A DNA stretch of 64,000 nt from positions 564,508 to 628,507 of the forward strand of contig CAWKNX010000018.1 in assembly GCA_963851085.1 (NCBI GenBank), in the 5' to 3' direction. The notes under the pieces are model-generated. The model was not told where the DNA came from and made no database searches. It saw nothing but the letters and a program-made list of their open reading frames with translations. Each line of letters starts with the position of its first letter. Positions within the stretch are counted from its first letter, which is position 1. Source of the DNA: DATFVJ01 sp963851085 (GTDB lineage: Bacteria > Actinomycetota > Actinomycetes > Streptosporangiales > Streptosporangiaceae). Both the position numbers and the translations under genes were made by a program. Positions 8,240 to 17,386 of the stretch are shown here, one piece after another.

Positions 8240-9678
8240 CCGGACAGGCAGGCCCGCTCCCGTGCAGCGCCGACGAGCTGCGCACGCTGTTCCTGTTCGA
8301 GAAGCTGAGCGACGATCAGCTCGCGTGGCTGTGCCGCGACGGGCATGTGGAGCGCATCGAGCCTGGGCCGGTGTACCGCGAGGGTGATCCCGCCGCCTGC
8401 TTCTACGTGCTCCTCGATGGCACGATGGTGCTGTCACGCCGGGTCGGCGTGGACGACGTCGAGGTCACGCGCACATCCAGCGCCGGTGTGTACGCCGGAG
8501 CCTTCCAGGCCTACATGGGTGACCGGGTACCGCAGGTCTACAACAACTCGCTTCGGGTGACCGCGCCTTCGCGGTTCTTCGTGCTCGACGCCACGGTGTA
8601 CGCGCAGATGATGCGCGAATGGTTCCCGATGGCGGTGCACCTGCTCGAGGGCGCGTTCTTCGGTTCCCAGAGCACGCAGCAGGCCATCGGCCAGCGCGAA
8701 CGGCTGCTCGCGCTCGGCACGCTTTCGGCCGGCCTCACCCACGAGCTGAACAACCCGGCCGCCGCCGCGGTGCGTGCCACGTCCGCGCTGCGCGAGCGGG
8801 TGGCCGGAATGCGGCACAAGCTCGGGATGATCGCGGCCGGGCCGTACAACCGCGCCACCCTGGAGACGCTGATCCGGCTGCAGGAAGACGCCGTGGAGCA
8901 CGTATCGAAGGCCCACCCGCTGGGCCCGATGGAGGCATCCGATCGTGAGGATGCCGTCGCGGGCTGGCTCGACGACCACGGCATCGCGGGCGCGTGGGAT
9001 CTGGCGCCGACGTTCGTGCAGGCCGGTCTCGAGGCCGCCTGGCTCGACAAGGTCGCGGCGACCGTCTGCGACGCGGCGCTCGAGGGCGCGCTGCGGTGGC
9101 TGAACTACACCGTCGAGACCGAACAGCTCATGAACGAGATCGAGGACTCCACCGGCCGGATCTCGACCCTGGTCGCCGCGGCGAAGCAGTACTCGCAGAT
9201 GGACCGTGCGCCGTACCAGGTGGTCGACGTGCACGACCTGCTCGACAGCACGCTGCTGACGCTGGGCGGCAAGATCGGCCACGGCATCACTGTGGTGAAG
9301 GACTACGACCGCGGGGTGCCAGCGATCCCCGCTTACGCGGCCGAGCTCAATCAGGTCTGGACGAACCTGATCGACAACGCGGTGGCGGCCATGGCAGGCA
9401 ACGGCACGCTGACCGTGCGCACCGCGCTTGACCGCGACAGGGTCCTGGTCGAGATCGGCGACACCGGTCCCGGCGTGGCGGAGGACATCCGGGAGCGGAT
9501 CTTCGAGCCGTTCTTCACCACCAAGCCGGTCGGCGAGGGCACCGGGCTCGGCCTCGACATCTCCTGGCGCATCGTCGTGAACAAGCACCATGGCGACCTG
9601 CGGGTGGAGTCGGTACCCGGCGACACGCGCTTTCGTGTGTGGCTTCCGCTCACTGCTCAGGAAACGCAGGATGGCTGA
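8236..9678 (+). CDS. cyclic-nucleotide-binding-domain histidine kinase
   Basis: An intact 480-residue soluble sensor kinase. Residues about 15-125 form a cNMP-binding beta-roll (F-L-F-E-K-L-S-D-D-Q-L-A; E-G-D-P-A-A-C-F-Y-V-L-L-D-G). The H-box is L-S-A-G-L-T-H-E-L-N-N-P, with His169 the likely phosphorylated residue. The C-terminal HATPase has N-box W-T-N-L-I-D-N-A-V-A-A-M, G1 G-D-T-G-P-G-V-A and G2 G-E-G-T-G-L-G-L-D. There are no membrane segments. It starts within the stop codon of the upstream receiver-TrxR gene, whose receiver domain is the obvious phosphotransfer partner. The ligand may be a cyclic nucleotide, but the family includes non-binding members. Confidence 0.92.
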   Translation: MTGQAGPLPCSADELRTLFLFEKLSDDQLAWLCRDGHVERIEPGPVYREGDPAACFYVLLDGTMVLSRRVGVDDVEVTRTSSAGVYAGAFQAYMGDRVPQVYNNSLRVTAPSRFFVLDATVYAQMMREWFPMAVHLLEGAFFGSQSTQQAIGQRERLLALGTLSAGLTHELNNPAAAAVRATSALRERVAGMRHKLGMIAAGPYNRATLETLIRLQEDAVEHVSKAHPLGPMEASDREDAVAGWLDDHGIAGAWDLAPTFVQAGLEAAWLDKVAATVCDAALEGALRWLNYTVETEQLMNEIEDSTGRISTLVAAAKQYSQMDRAPYQVVDVHDLLDSTLLTLGGKIGHGITVVKDYDRGVPAIPAYAAELNQVWTNLIDNAVAAMAGNGTLTVRTALDRDRVLVEIGDTGPGVAEDIRERIFEPFFTTKPVGEGTGLGLDISWRIVVNKHHGDLRVESVPGDTRFRVWLPLTAQETQDG

Positions 9679-9795
9679 CCGCAGCGGTGCTGGTGCGTCG
9701 CGCCCGCGCAGCCGTTACGGAGAATGATCCGCAGCGGCTGCGGCAGGCTCACGTCCGCGGTGGGTGCGTCCGATCGCTAGTCGAAGGAGACCCGA

Positions 9796-10143
9796 ATGAC
9801 GACCGTGCCAGGGATCGATCCGACCGTCCCGCCGACCGGTACCGGCTGCGCCGAGTGCGACGCCGCGGGCGGGTGGTGGCTGCATCTGCGCCGATGCGCC
9901 CAGTGCGGGCACATCGGCTGCTGCGATACCTCGCCCGCACAGCACGCCAGCGCGCACGCCGCGGCAGCCGCCCACCCGATCATCCGGAGTTTCGAGCCCG
10001 GCGAGTCCTGGTTCTGGAGTTTCGCGGCGGAAGAGTTCTACGATGGCCCGCCGCTTGCCGCACCAGAGCATCACCCGCTCGACCAGCCGGTGCCCGGCCC
10101 GGCCGGCCGCGTGCCACCCGATTGGCGCAATCACCTGCACTGA
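9796..10143 (+). CDS. UBP-type zinc finger protein
   Basis: A 115-residue protein built around a ZnF-UBP domain. The ligands visible are C18 and C21, C34 and C37, C42, H50, H54 and H60, in the order expected for this fold, followed by W-F-W-S. In eukaryotes this finger binds the free C-terminus of ubiquitin. In actinobacteria it regularly sits beside the cNMP-binding kinase and the TrxR-like fusion, as here, which suggests a role in the same redox pathway. It begins at ATG after GAAGGAGA. No catalytic domain is attached. Confidence 0.85.
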   Translation: MTTVPGIDPTVPPTGTGCAECDAAGGWWLHLRRCAQCGHIGCCDTSPAQHASAHAAAAAHPIIRSFEPGESWFWSFAAEEFYDGPPLAAPEHHPLDQPVPGPAGRVPPDWRNHLH

Positions 10144-10329
10144 CGTCCACCGACCAGCACTGACCTGCGGCGACCGCACCGGACGCGCACCGGACGGGCA
10201 CCGGACGGCGCTGCCGAACCGGCGTGAACTGGCCCGCGCCAGCGCGCACTGACGCCCGCGAACCCAGCCGCGTTCGCCCCCGACTTCGACCGGATAATCG
10301 TGAGCAGCGCACCCAGTTAGTGGTCTGGC

Positions 10330-10358
10330 GCGCCACCGTGCGGGAGCACGGGTGGCGC
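10330..10358. terminator. hairpin downstream of redox-signalling operon
   Basis: A 12-13 bp stem (GCGCCACCGTGC paired with GCACGGGTGGCGC, one bulge) with a short loop lies in the 410-bp gap after the zinc-finger gene. A short ACCGGAC-type direct repeat precedes it (10180-10208). No poly-T follows, as is usual in high-GC actinobacteria. Confidence 0.45.
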
Positions 10359-10554
10359 ACTGCGGGTCTGACCGTTTTGTGCCCGCCAGGGTCTGGGTAG
10401 AGGAGAGCAAAGGCGTCTGCCGCCGCACCGGCCGGCGAGCAGTCTTTGCCAGCGCCGGAGAAGCGTGAACGAGCGCGGTCCGGCCCGCGAAGTCTGTGCC
10501 TGGCCATGGCCAATAGGCAGAGCGCTGGCTTACACTTCGCCCGGAGGTGGTGCC

Positions 10555-10797
10555 ATGGACGAAATCGCCAGTCGGTTCCTCGATCTGATCCACAGCCTTG
10601 AGGAAGTCACCGACACCATCACAGCAGAGCAGGCCCACACCCAGTTCGACGAGACCACCCTCCAGGTGTTCTGGAAACAGTGGCCGCATGTGTCCGCATG
10701 GGCCGGGTCGCTGTGGCGGATGCTGTCTGAGGAACTGGCCGGTCCGGCATCTCCGCACCTGGACCCGGAACTCGATGAGGTCGGGGAGAGTGGCTGA
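10555..10797 (+). CDS. small conserved protein preceding CBS gene
   Basis: An 80-residue acidic protein beginning M-D-E-I-A-S-R-F-L-D-L-I-H-S-L-E-E-V-T-D, with CCGGAGGTGG just upstream of the ATG. It has a helical N-terminal half and a Trp-rich middle (V-F-W-K-Q-W-P-H-V...W-A-G-S-L-W-R-M). The CBS-domain gene starts inside its last codons in another frame, so the two are probably translationally coupled. Function unknown. Confidence 0.65.
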   Translation: MDEIASRFLDLIHSLEEVTDTITAEQAHTQFDETTLQVFWKQWPHVSAWAGSLWRMLSEELAGPASPHLDPELDEVGESG

Positions 10798-11233
10798 CAT
10801 CCCGCGCCGGCGTGGCCCTGGCCAGGTGACGACGCTGCGAGATCTCATGCACACCAGCGTGGTGATGGCCACCCCGGACACCACCGTGGCGAGCGCTGCC
10901 TCGGCCATGGTGCGGGCACGAGTGGGTTCGGCCGTCATCATGCAGTCATCGTTCCTGGCCGGGATCCTGACGGAACGGGACGTGCTGCGGGCGGCCGCGT
11001 CGGGCGACGACCTCTCCCGGTCCCTCGTCGCTGACTGGATGACCTCCGACCCACAGTCGGTGAGTCCCGACACGCCGGTCGAGGAAGCAGCCCAGATCAT
11101 GCTGCTGCACGGATTCCGGCACCTGCCTGTGGTGGAAAGCCGTGAGGTGCGTGGCGTGGTCAGCCTCCGCGACCTGTTCGCGGCCAGGATCCGCCGCCCT
11201 GCGGCATTAGCGGCCACCCAGCCGCCGCCCTGA
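10790..11233 (+). CDS. two-CBS-domain protein
   Basis: A 147-residue protein made of a tandem CBS pair: T-L-R-D-L-M-H-T-S-V-V-M-A-T-P-D-T-T-V (about residues 14-32) through G-I-L-T-E-R-D-V-L-R, then D-W-M-T-S-D-P-Q-S-V-S-P-D-T-P-V through G-V-V-S-L-R-D-L-F. CBS pairs bind adenosyl ligands such as AMP, ATP or NAD and usually regulate a partner. The GTG at 10790 follows GGGGAG and overlaps the preceding stop. No partner enzyme is fused, so it is a stand-alone sensor. Confidence 0.88.
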   Translation: MADIPRRRGPGQVTTLRDLMHTSVVMATPDTTVASAASAMVRARVGSAVIMQSSFLAGILTERDVLRAAASGDDLSRSLVADWMTSDPQSVSPDTPVEEAAQIMLLHGFRHLPVVESREVRGVVSLRDLFAARIRRPAALAATQPPP

Positions 11234-11359
11234 CCTAATCCCCGCCGTGGGCGCCCGCTGACCGTGAGTCTGTGGCGCTCGTGGCGGCGCAGGCCGGTGC
11301 GTGCGAGACAGGTGGTCAGCCGCGGCGAAGCGGAACCGGCCGCGTCGTGAAAATTTCCG

Positions 11360-11453
11360 TGGCATAGCAGGGAATCGAACCCTGCAAGGTAGAGGGGAAA
11401 ACCCGCGTGCCCACCCGGCGCCTTGCCGGCCGGTAGCCAACCGGCTCTATGCC
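11360..11453 (-). tRNA. tRNA-like gene with long variable region, anticodon unclear
   Basis: Read on the minus strand, GGCATAG at the 5' end pairs over 7 bp with CTATGCC at the 3' end, followed by an unpaired A. A perfect T-arm (CAGGG-TTCGATT-CCCTG) and a 4-bp D-stem (CCGG/CCGG around TTGGCTA) are present. The total of 94 bases implies a class II tRNA (Leu, Ser or similar). The anticodon arm does not fold normally: CCGGC-AAGGC-GCCGG leaves a five-base loop without U33. CCA is not encoded. It may be a real tRNA with a sequence error, or a decayed copy. Confidence 0.5.
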
Positions 11454-11658
11454 CTGCGCTGCGAAACCTTACTCTTTTACGTTCGCTCTGCCAGGCGTTT
11501 CGGGTTAGAGACGTTGGTCCCGCGGGCCCGTGACCAGGGTCACCGCCAAATGGCGCGGGCGGGAACGCAGCCCGGTTACCGTCCCGGCGGGCGGGCTCCG
11601 CGGCCAGGCTCGCGGTCCAGACCGCGACATAACACGCAGGTTCCACGGACGGAGGATC

Positions 11659-12423
11659 ATGGACAGACCGTCGATCCATGTCGAGTCACATGGCGATGTG
11701 GCCGTAGTGCGGATGGCGCGTGGCAAGGCCAACGCCCTCGACACGACGCTGTGCCGTGACCTCGTCGCGTGCCTCGGCGACGTGACGGAAGGCGGTTACC
11801 ACGCCGTCGTCCTCACCGGGCATGGGCCCATCTTCTCCGCCGGGGTGGACCTGTTGTGCATCAGCGACGGGGTCCCCGGCTACGTCGGTGATTTCCTGCC
11901 CGCGCTCATCGACGCCTTTCTCGCGGTGTTCAGCTGCCCGATCCCGGTCGTCGCCGCGGTCAACGGGCATGCGATCGCAGGTGGCTGCATTCTGGCCTCG
12001 GCCTGTGACCGCCGGGTGATGAATGCCGAGTGCGGGCGGATCGGCGTGACCGAGCTGCTCGTCGGAGTCCCGTTCCCCGTCACCGCCCTGGAGATCCTCC
12101 GTTTCGCCGTCGGGACTCACCGGCTGCAGGAACTCACCCAGCTGGGCCGGACCTACCCGGCCCATGAGGCCATGGCCCTTGGCCTCATCGACGAGACAGC
12201 CGCGGAAGCAGCGGTGCTCCCGCGAGCGGTGGAGATCGCGGCCATGTTCGCCGCGCTGCCGCAGGAACCGCTGCGGCACACGCGCAGCCAGATCCGCGGC
12301 CCGGCGCTTGAGCGCATCGCCCGTGATCGCGCGACGGACGACGCGGTATTCCGCATGTGGAACTCGCCGGCAGCGCGGGAGGCGATCGGGGGATACGTGC
12401 GGCGGGTACTCGGAAAGGGCTGA
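11659..12423 (+). CDS. enoyl-CoA hydratase/isomerase (crotonase) family
   Basis: A 254-residue crotonase-fold protein starting at ATG with GGAGG eight bases upstream. The oxyanion-hole segments F-S-A-G-V-D-L (59-65) and G-H-A-I-A-G-G-C (103-110) are present. I-G-V-T-E-L-L-V-G-V-P (128-138) places a Glu at the first catalytic position; the second Glu of true hydratases is not obvious, so isomerase or hydrolase chemistry is possible. The substrate would be a CoA thioester. The neighbouring SnoaL-type gene is convergent, so there is no operon. Confidence 0.88.
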   Translation: MDRPSIHVESHGDVAVVRMARGKANALDTTLCRDLVACLGDVTEGGYHAVVLTGHGPIFSAGVDLLCISDGVPGYVGDFLPALIDAFLAVFSCPIPVVAAVNGHAIAGGCILASACDRRVMNAECGRIGVTELLVGVPFPVTALEILRFAVGTHRLQELTQLGRTYPAHEAMALGLIDETAAEAAVLPRAVEIAAMFAALPQEPLRHTRSQIRGPALERIARDRATDDAVFRMWNSPAAREAIGGYVRRVLGKG

Positions 12424-12425
12424 CG

Positions 12426-12773
12426 TCAGCCCTTGCGGAGCACGGTGTAGCGGACCGTCTGCACCCGTATCATGCCGTCGCGGAACACGAAGGTGTCGAT
12501 GCCGTCCTCGACACGGGTCGCCCCGGCGTCGGCCGCCCACTCGAGGAAGAGGATGTCGTTCTCATAGATCTGGGTCTTGAGGTCCCAGCTCGCGTTCGGC
12601 ACATCGCCGAGCAGTTGAGTGAACGCCGCCCGGATACCCTCCTTGCCGCGCCTGACGCCGGCGGGCGAGATGAACATCGCGTCGTCGGTGTAGTCGGCCA
12701 CGATCTCATCCAGATCGCCCGCGCCGAGTGCCTGAGCGTGGTGCGCGAACGCTTCTTCCGGCGTGCGTGTCAT
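12426..12773 (-). CDS. SnoaL/NTF2-like protein
   Basis: A 115-residue NTF2-fold protein. From ATG 12773 (preceded by GGAGGGG) it reads T-P-E-E-A-F-A-H-H-A-Q-A-L-G-A-G-D-L-D-E-I-V-A-D-Y-T-D-D-A, the canonical first two helices and strand, followed by the G-K-E-G-I-R-A-A-F cone helix and beta-strands ending V-R-Y-T-V-L. This fold serves as isomerase, cyclase or binding protein; no catalytic set can be assigned. The gene ends two bases after the crotonase stop, tail to tail. Confidence 0.82.
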   Translation of the reverse strand: MTRTPEEAFAHHAQALGAGDLDEIVADYTDDAMFISPAGVRRGKEGIRAAFTQLLGDVPNASWDLKTQIYENDILFLEWAADAGATRVEDGIDTFVFRDGMIRVQTVRYTVLRKG

Positions 12774-13031
12774 CGTCGTCCCCTCCGTTGCGGGCATCCT
12801 GGCCGTATACACGGTTCCCCGAATACCGTGCGGCCACGCAGGCAACAGCGGACAGGGCCGAAGGACCCTTCATTGTCCGCGCGGCGGGTGGGGCCTGCGG
12901 AACTGCCGCGTCATCCGGGTACTCGCCGAGCGGCGCCCCGAGCCTGCTCGCGTTGAGCGGATCGGTCTCGGCTTGTCAACGATTGCCCCGGCCGCGGTCC
13001 AGTACTCACGAACCCCGCTTATCGTCGTGAC

Positions 13032-14288
13032 GTGGCTGCTGCGGAAACTGACGAGCATGCGCGGCCGCGAAGGTTTCCCGCACTCGACCCAGAGCCGCCG
13101 CCCCGCCCATGGTGGCGTCGGCTCCTGGTGCCAGGGGCAGTCCTTGTGCTTGCCGTGGTGGTCGTGGCCGCGGTCGAGTTCTGGCCATTCTCGGCCCGCC
13201 GATCCGCGCCGGTCGCTGGCATACCCCTCCCGGCTGCCGCCGCTCACGGCCGCATCGTGGTGGCCACGCCGGACGGTCGTCTCGCGCTCGCCGACCCGGA
13301 CGGCGGGAATTACACGCCGCTGCACGTGCGCGGGCTGGTGCCATTCGGCCAGATGCCGGTCATGCTGGCCCCGGATGGCCGCTACCTGACGACTCTGGCG
13401 CAGGTCATCGGGATCAGCAACGGCACGCTCACGGCCGCCCGCGACACGGCCGTCGACGCCAACATGGTGGTGCCCGCTCTGCCTGGCGCGTTTGCCGATC
13501 ATGACCGTGCGGTCGTGGCGCTCAGCGGCTTCTACGGGTACGGATCGGCCGACAACCCGATCGTGGTGTACGACCTGGCGAGTGGCGCCAAGACGACGCT
13601 CGGCGCTGGTGACAACGTCGCGGGCGACCCCGCGGCGGTCGGCGTGTTCACAACCGTAGCGGCCGCCGTGCAGCCATCCTCCAACGTGCCGAACCCATCG
13701 CTGCATCCGGACGCGAGAGTCGAACTGCGCGACGCCGGGCACCGGCCGGTCGTCCTCGCCACGGCCAGCTCACTCAGCCGGGTGCTCGGCCTGGATCCCA
13801 GTATCCAGGCACAGCTTGTGCCCTACCCTGATCCGGCCGGTGACAAGGTCGCGGTGGAGGTCGATCCCTTCACCGGCAGCCCGACCGGCGGCGTGGTCGT
13901 CCTGAGCCGGTCCGGGCGTGTCCTCGGCTCGGTCCTTCCCGCTTTCGGGCCCGTCATCGGCGGGCGGGTCACCTGGTCGCCGACCGGGCGTTCACTGGCC
14001 TTTCCCAACACCAGCATCGGCGGGCCTGAGCTGATCACCTGGGCGGTGGGCGCCCAGCCGGTGAGCAACCCATTCCCTGGTGCCAGCTACGGCTTCGGGC
14101 AATGCCTGTGGTCGCCGGACGAGTCGGCGATCCTCTGCCCCGCGTTCGGCCAGAACGCGCAGCCATCGAGCGGGAGCGAAGTGCAGCCACAGAAGTGGGT
14201 GATCGCGAGCGCTGCGGGCGGGCCGATGGCGATGGTGGCCGCGCGAGGTGCTCCGCTTGCCTGGATCCGGTCGGCGGCGGCCCGATGA
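13032..14288 (+). CDS. membrane-anchored beta-propeller-like protein of ABC module
   Basis: A 418-residue protein with a short cytoplasmic Pro/Arg-rich tail, one membrane anchor at about residues 31-50 (L-L-V-P-G-A-V-L-V-L-A-V-V-V-V-A-A-V) and a large extracytoplasmic domain. The domain repeats strands of the type G-R-I-V-V-A-T-P-D-G-R-L-A-L and V-T-W-S-P-T-G-R-S-L-A-F, as in WD40/TolB-like propellers. The stop overlaps the permease start by four bases (ATGA), so it belongs to the exporter that follows, perhaps as a substrate-handling or adaptor subunit. The start is GTG 13032. Confidence 0.75.
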   Translation: MAAAETDEHARPRRFPALDPEPPPRPWWRRLLVPGAVLVLAVVVVAAVEFWPFSARRSAPVAGIPLPAAAAHGRIVVATPDGRLALADPDGGNYTPLHVRGLVPFGQMPVMLAPDGRYLTTLAQVIGISNGTLTAARDTAVDANMVVPALPGAFADHDRAVVALSGFYGYGSADNPIVVYDLASGAKTTLGAGDNVAGDPAAVGVFTTVAAAVQPSSNVPNPSLHPDARVELRDAGHRPVVLATASSLSRVLGLDPSIQAQLVPYPDPAGDKVAVEVDPFTGSPTGGVVVLSRSGRVLGSVLPAFGPVIGGRVTWSPTGRSLAFPNTSIGGPELITWAVGAQPVSNPFPGASYGFGQCLWSPDESAILCPAFGQNAQPSSGSEVQPQKWVIASAAGGPMAMVAARGAPLAWIRSAAAR

Positions 14289-17200
14289 CCCAGCTGGGCG
14301 CGATCATGCGCGGGCTGCTGCACCGGGGCGGCCCGTCTTTGATGATCTTTGCGGTAGCGCTCGTCGCGGCTGCCGCGGCGACGACCGGGCCGACGTACTA
14401 CGAGGCGTCGAGAACCTCGATTCTGCTGGACACGGTGAGCGCGGCCCCGGTGGGCGAGCGCGGCGTCGAGGTCGTCCAGACCGGTTCAGTCGCCGCCCTC
14501 CTGGCCACACTCCCGCCACAGGTGCAGGGAGAACTGACCGGCGATGTCGGCGGGCGTGCCACGGCGCGCCGCATGTTCGCTCCGCCGGTCATGGCGCTCG
14601 AGGCCTCCGTCGTGTCAGCTCAGACGCAACGTGAGATGACCCTGGCGTGGCGCAGTGACGTGTGCGCGCACCTTCAGATCAGCGGCCGCTGCCCCGGCGC
14701 GCGCGACGACGTGATCATCAGTACCTCGCTGGCCAGGGTGAACGGCTGGCGGGTGGGCCAGCGCGTGCCTGTCACCGGGTTCGGCGCGCTCACGGTCACC
14801 GGCATCTACGCGCCACCCGGCGCGGGCACGGACTACTGGTACGGCCGCGGCTCTACCTACTTCCCCTACGAGATACCCAGCGGTAACGTCTCGAAGCAGA
14901 GCGCTTCCGCCTACGACACGATGTTCACCCCGCAGACCACGCTGACCAGCGCGCCGTCGTCCGTGCAGGGCACTGCCGTCATCGACCACCTGCTCATCAC
15001 CCCGCACCTGCGCGGCACGGATGTGCCGGTCCTGCTCGCGGGCATGAACACCCTGATCAACAGCTCATCCCTCGCCGCGCAGCAAGCGAACGTCAGCAGC
15101 GGCATCCCTGCCACGCTCACCGCGGTCGAGTCGAGCTGGACCTCACTGACCGTGCCCGTCGTGCTCATCACGGCGCAGTTGCTCGTGCTGACCTGGCTCT
15201 TGCTTTTCCTGACGGTGACCGACGCGGTCGAGGCGCGTGGCCCGGAAGTTGCCCTCGCCAAACTGCGCGGGCAGGGCCGGTGGCGTACCGTCGCGTTCGG
15301 GCTGTCCGAGCCGGTCACGCTGCTGTTGGTGGCCCTGCCGCTCGGCGTGCTCGCGGGCTGGGGGGCCACCGCCGCGCTCGCGCGTGTCCTGCTGCGGCCC
15401 GTCCCGGTCGGCCTGCCGCCGCTTGGCTGGGCGGCGGCCGGTGTGGCCACCGTCGGCGGTCTTGTCGCGGTGGTGCTCGCCGCGCGCAAGACACTCAGCC
15501 GGCCAGTCGCGGAGCAGTGGCGGCGGGCCGGCCGGCGCGCCACCGACCGCGGCTGGGTGGTCGACGCGATCCTGCTGAGCGGTGCGGCTGCGGGGCTGAT
15601 CGACCTCGCGGTCAGCGGGGAGATCGGCTCCGCGCGGCGCAGTGTGCTCGTGCTGCTCGTGCCGGGCCTGCTCGGGCTGGCCGTGGCGGTCGTCGCCTCG
15701 CGGGTGCTCCCGCTCGCCTGCCGCGCGTCCTTCGCGCGGACCCGCAGACGCGGCGGCATCGCCCGCTATCTGGCGCTGCGCCATGTGGCGCGCCGCCCGG
15801 GCGGCATCCGTACCACGATCGTGCTCGCGACGGCCTTCGCCCTCGCCGCATTCGCGGTCATGGCCTGGTCGGTCAGCAGCGACAACGTCCGTCTCGTCGC
15901 GAGCACGGCGGTGGGCGCGCCCGCGGTTCTCACCGTCAGCGTGCCCCCGGGCAAGGATTTCGGCGCGATCGTGGACCATGTCGACCCTGGCGGCCAGCTG
16001 GCGACCGCGGTCGATGAGTTCACCAACCTGACCGGTGCAGGCGCCGCCGGCGTGGTTCTCGGCGTGGATCCGCAGCGGTTCGCCAGGATCGCCGCCTGGC
16101 GCCCCGGTTTCGCCGCGAAACCGCTCCCGGCCCTGGCGGCCGAGCTGGCCCCGCCCGCGCCGCCGCCGGTCAGGGTGGCGGGCGACACGATCCGTGCCAC
16201 CGTCACCGTGCCCAGCCTGGCCCCGGCGCACATCGAGCTGTACGCCGACGTCAACAACAACGGGTCGACCATCCCCGTCGACCTCGGCACCCTCCCGACC
16301 CGCGGGACGGTCACCCTCACCTCGCCGCTCGGGAACTGCCCGTGCATTCTTCAGGACCTGCGGCTGAGCGAGGTTGCCGCGCGGAACCGGCAGCCGATCG
16401 CGGGATCGGTGATCTTCACCGGGATGCAGGTGCACACGGGCGCGGGATGGGCGCCGGTCGATGCCGGGTTCGGCGATGCCGCGCGGTGGCGCGCCGCGGT
16501 GGCCCATCAGCCGCCCGACGTCATTTCGGCCGGTGCCGGGGGCTCGGCGTCCTCGGCGCCGGTGCCGGGGCTGCAGGTGCGGTTCGTGTCACCGGGAACG
16601 CAGGACGAGACGATCAACTCGGTGAACCGGCCGCTGCCGCTGCCCGCCATCGCCTCCGCCCCGCTGACCGGAGGCAGGACAGGGCTCTTCACCGGGGTCG
16701 GTCTCGACGGGAGCGCGCTGCCCATCTCGGTCGTCGCGGCCGCCGCGGCCGTCCCGAGCGACCCGTCCGGCGGGCTGATACTCGACCGGCGCTACGCCGA
16801 GCTCGCCGCTGGGCTCAACCTGTCGCAGGTGAACGAGCAGGTCTGGCTCGCGGACGGAGCGCAGCGCGTCATCGTGCCCCGCCTTGCCGCGGCCGGTGTG
16901 CGCGTGCTTGCTGTGCAGACCACCGCGGCTCAGGTGAAGCTCCTCGGCCGGCAGGGACCGGGCCTGGCCAGTGTGCTCTTCCTCGCGGACGCCGCCGCGG
17001 CCGCGCTGCTCGCCGCGGGTGCGGCGATTCTCGCCCTCTATCTGTCCGCGCGCAGGCGGCGGTACGAGTACGCGGCGCTCGCCGCGACCGGGGTCGCCCG
17101 GCGGACCCTGCGCGGCGCGCTGCTGACCGAGCAGCTCATCGTGCTCGGTTTCGGCACCGTGGTTGGCATTTGCGCCGGGATCGGCGCCGCGTTCCTCGTG

Positions 17201-17386
17201 ATCCGCAGCGTGCCGGAGTTCATCACGCAGCCGTCGGCGCCGCCGCTTTCCTATGTGCCGACCGCTGGGCCGCTTGCGGCGCTGCTCGGCGTGGCCGTCG
17301 GTGTGCTTGTCGTGGCCGCGGTGACCGCGAGCGGGACGCTCGCCCACGGCGTGGATCTCGATCAGCTACGGGAGGCGCCCGCGTGA
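14285..17386 (+). CDS. FtsX-type ABC transporter permease, 1033 residues
   Basis: A large permease with an N-terminal membrane helix (about residues 15-38), a long extracytoplasmic region, three FtsX-fold helices near 285-405, a second block of helices around 430-580, another extracytoplasmic domain and three C-terminal helices (about 895-1030). This is the duplicated FtsX/MacB-like architecture of exporters that act on the outer leaflet or on envelope substrates. The frame is intact through 3.1 kb. It overlaps both neighbours by four bases, showing strict co-translation with the propeller protein and the first ATPase. Confidence 0.88.
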   Translation: MTQLGAIMRGLLHRGGPSLMIFAVALVAAAAATTGPTYYEASRTSILLDTVSAAPVGERGVEVVQTGSVAALLATLPPQVQGELTGDVGGRATARRMFAPPVMALEASVVSAQTQREMTLAWRSDVCAHLQISGRCPGARDDVIISTSLARVNGWRVGQRVPVTGFGALTVTGIYAPPGAGTDYWYGRGSTYFPYEIPSGNVSKQSASAYDTMFTPQTTLTSAPSSVQGTAVIDHLLITPHLRGTDVPVLLAGMNTLINSSSLAAQQANVSSGIPATLTAVESSWTSLTVPVVLITAQLLVLTWLLLFLTVTDAVEARGPEVALAKLRGQGRWRTVAFGLSEPVTLLLVALPLGVLAGWGATAALARVLLRPVPVGLPPLGWAAAGVATVGGLVAVVLAARKTLSRPVAEQWRRAGRRATDRGWVVDAILLSGAAAGLIDLAVSGEIGSARRSVLVLLVPGLLGLAVAVVASRVLPLACRASFARTRRRGGIARYLALRHVARRPGGIRTTIVLATAFALAAFAVMAWSVSSDNVRLVASTAVGAPAVLTVSVPPGKDFGAIVDHVDPGGQLATAVDEFTNLTGAGAAGVVLGVDPQRFARIAAWRPGFAAKPLPALAAELAPPAPPPVRVAGDTIRATVTVPSLAPAHIELYADVNNNGSTIPVDLGTLPTRGTVTLTSPLGNCPCILQDLRLSEVAARNRQPIAGSVIFTGMQVHTGAGWAPVDAGFGDAARWRAAVAHQPPDVISAGAGGSASSAPVPGLQVRFVSPGTQDETINSVNRPLPLPAIASAPLTGGRTGLFTGVGLDGSALPISVVAAAAAVPSDPSGGLILDRRYAELAAGLNLSQVNEQVWLADGAQRVIVPRLAAAGVRVLAVQTTAAQVKLLGRQGPGLASVLFLADAAAAALLAAGAAILALYLSARRRRYEYAALAATGVARRTLRGALLTEQLIVLGFGTVVGICAGIGAAFLVIRSVPEFITQPSAPPLSYVPTAGPLAALLGVAVGVLVVAAVTASGTLAHGVDLDQLREAPA

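Noticed and set aside
9715..11679. Long minus-strand open frame across the zinc finger and CBS genes
   Set aside because: It is the antisense shadow of GC-rich genes with clear domains on the plus strand; its translation is low-complexity Arg/Ala/Pro. The same applies to minus frames at 4339-5370, 8434-9591 and 15143-16507.
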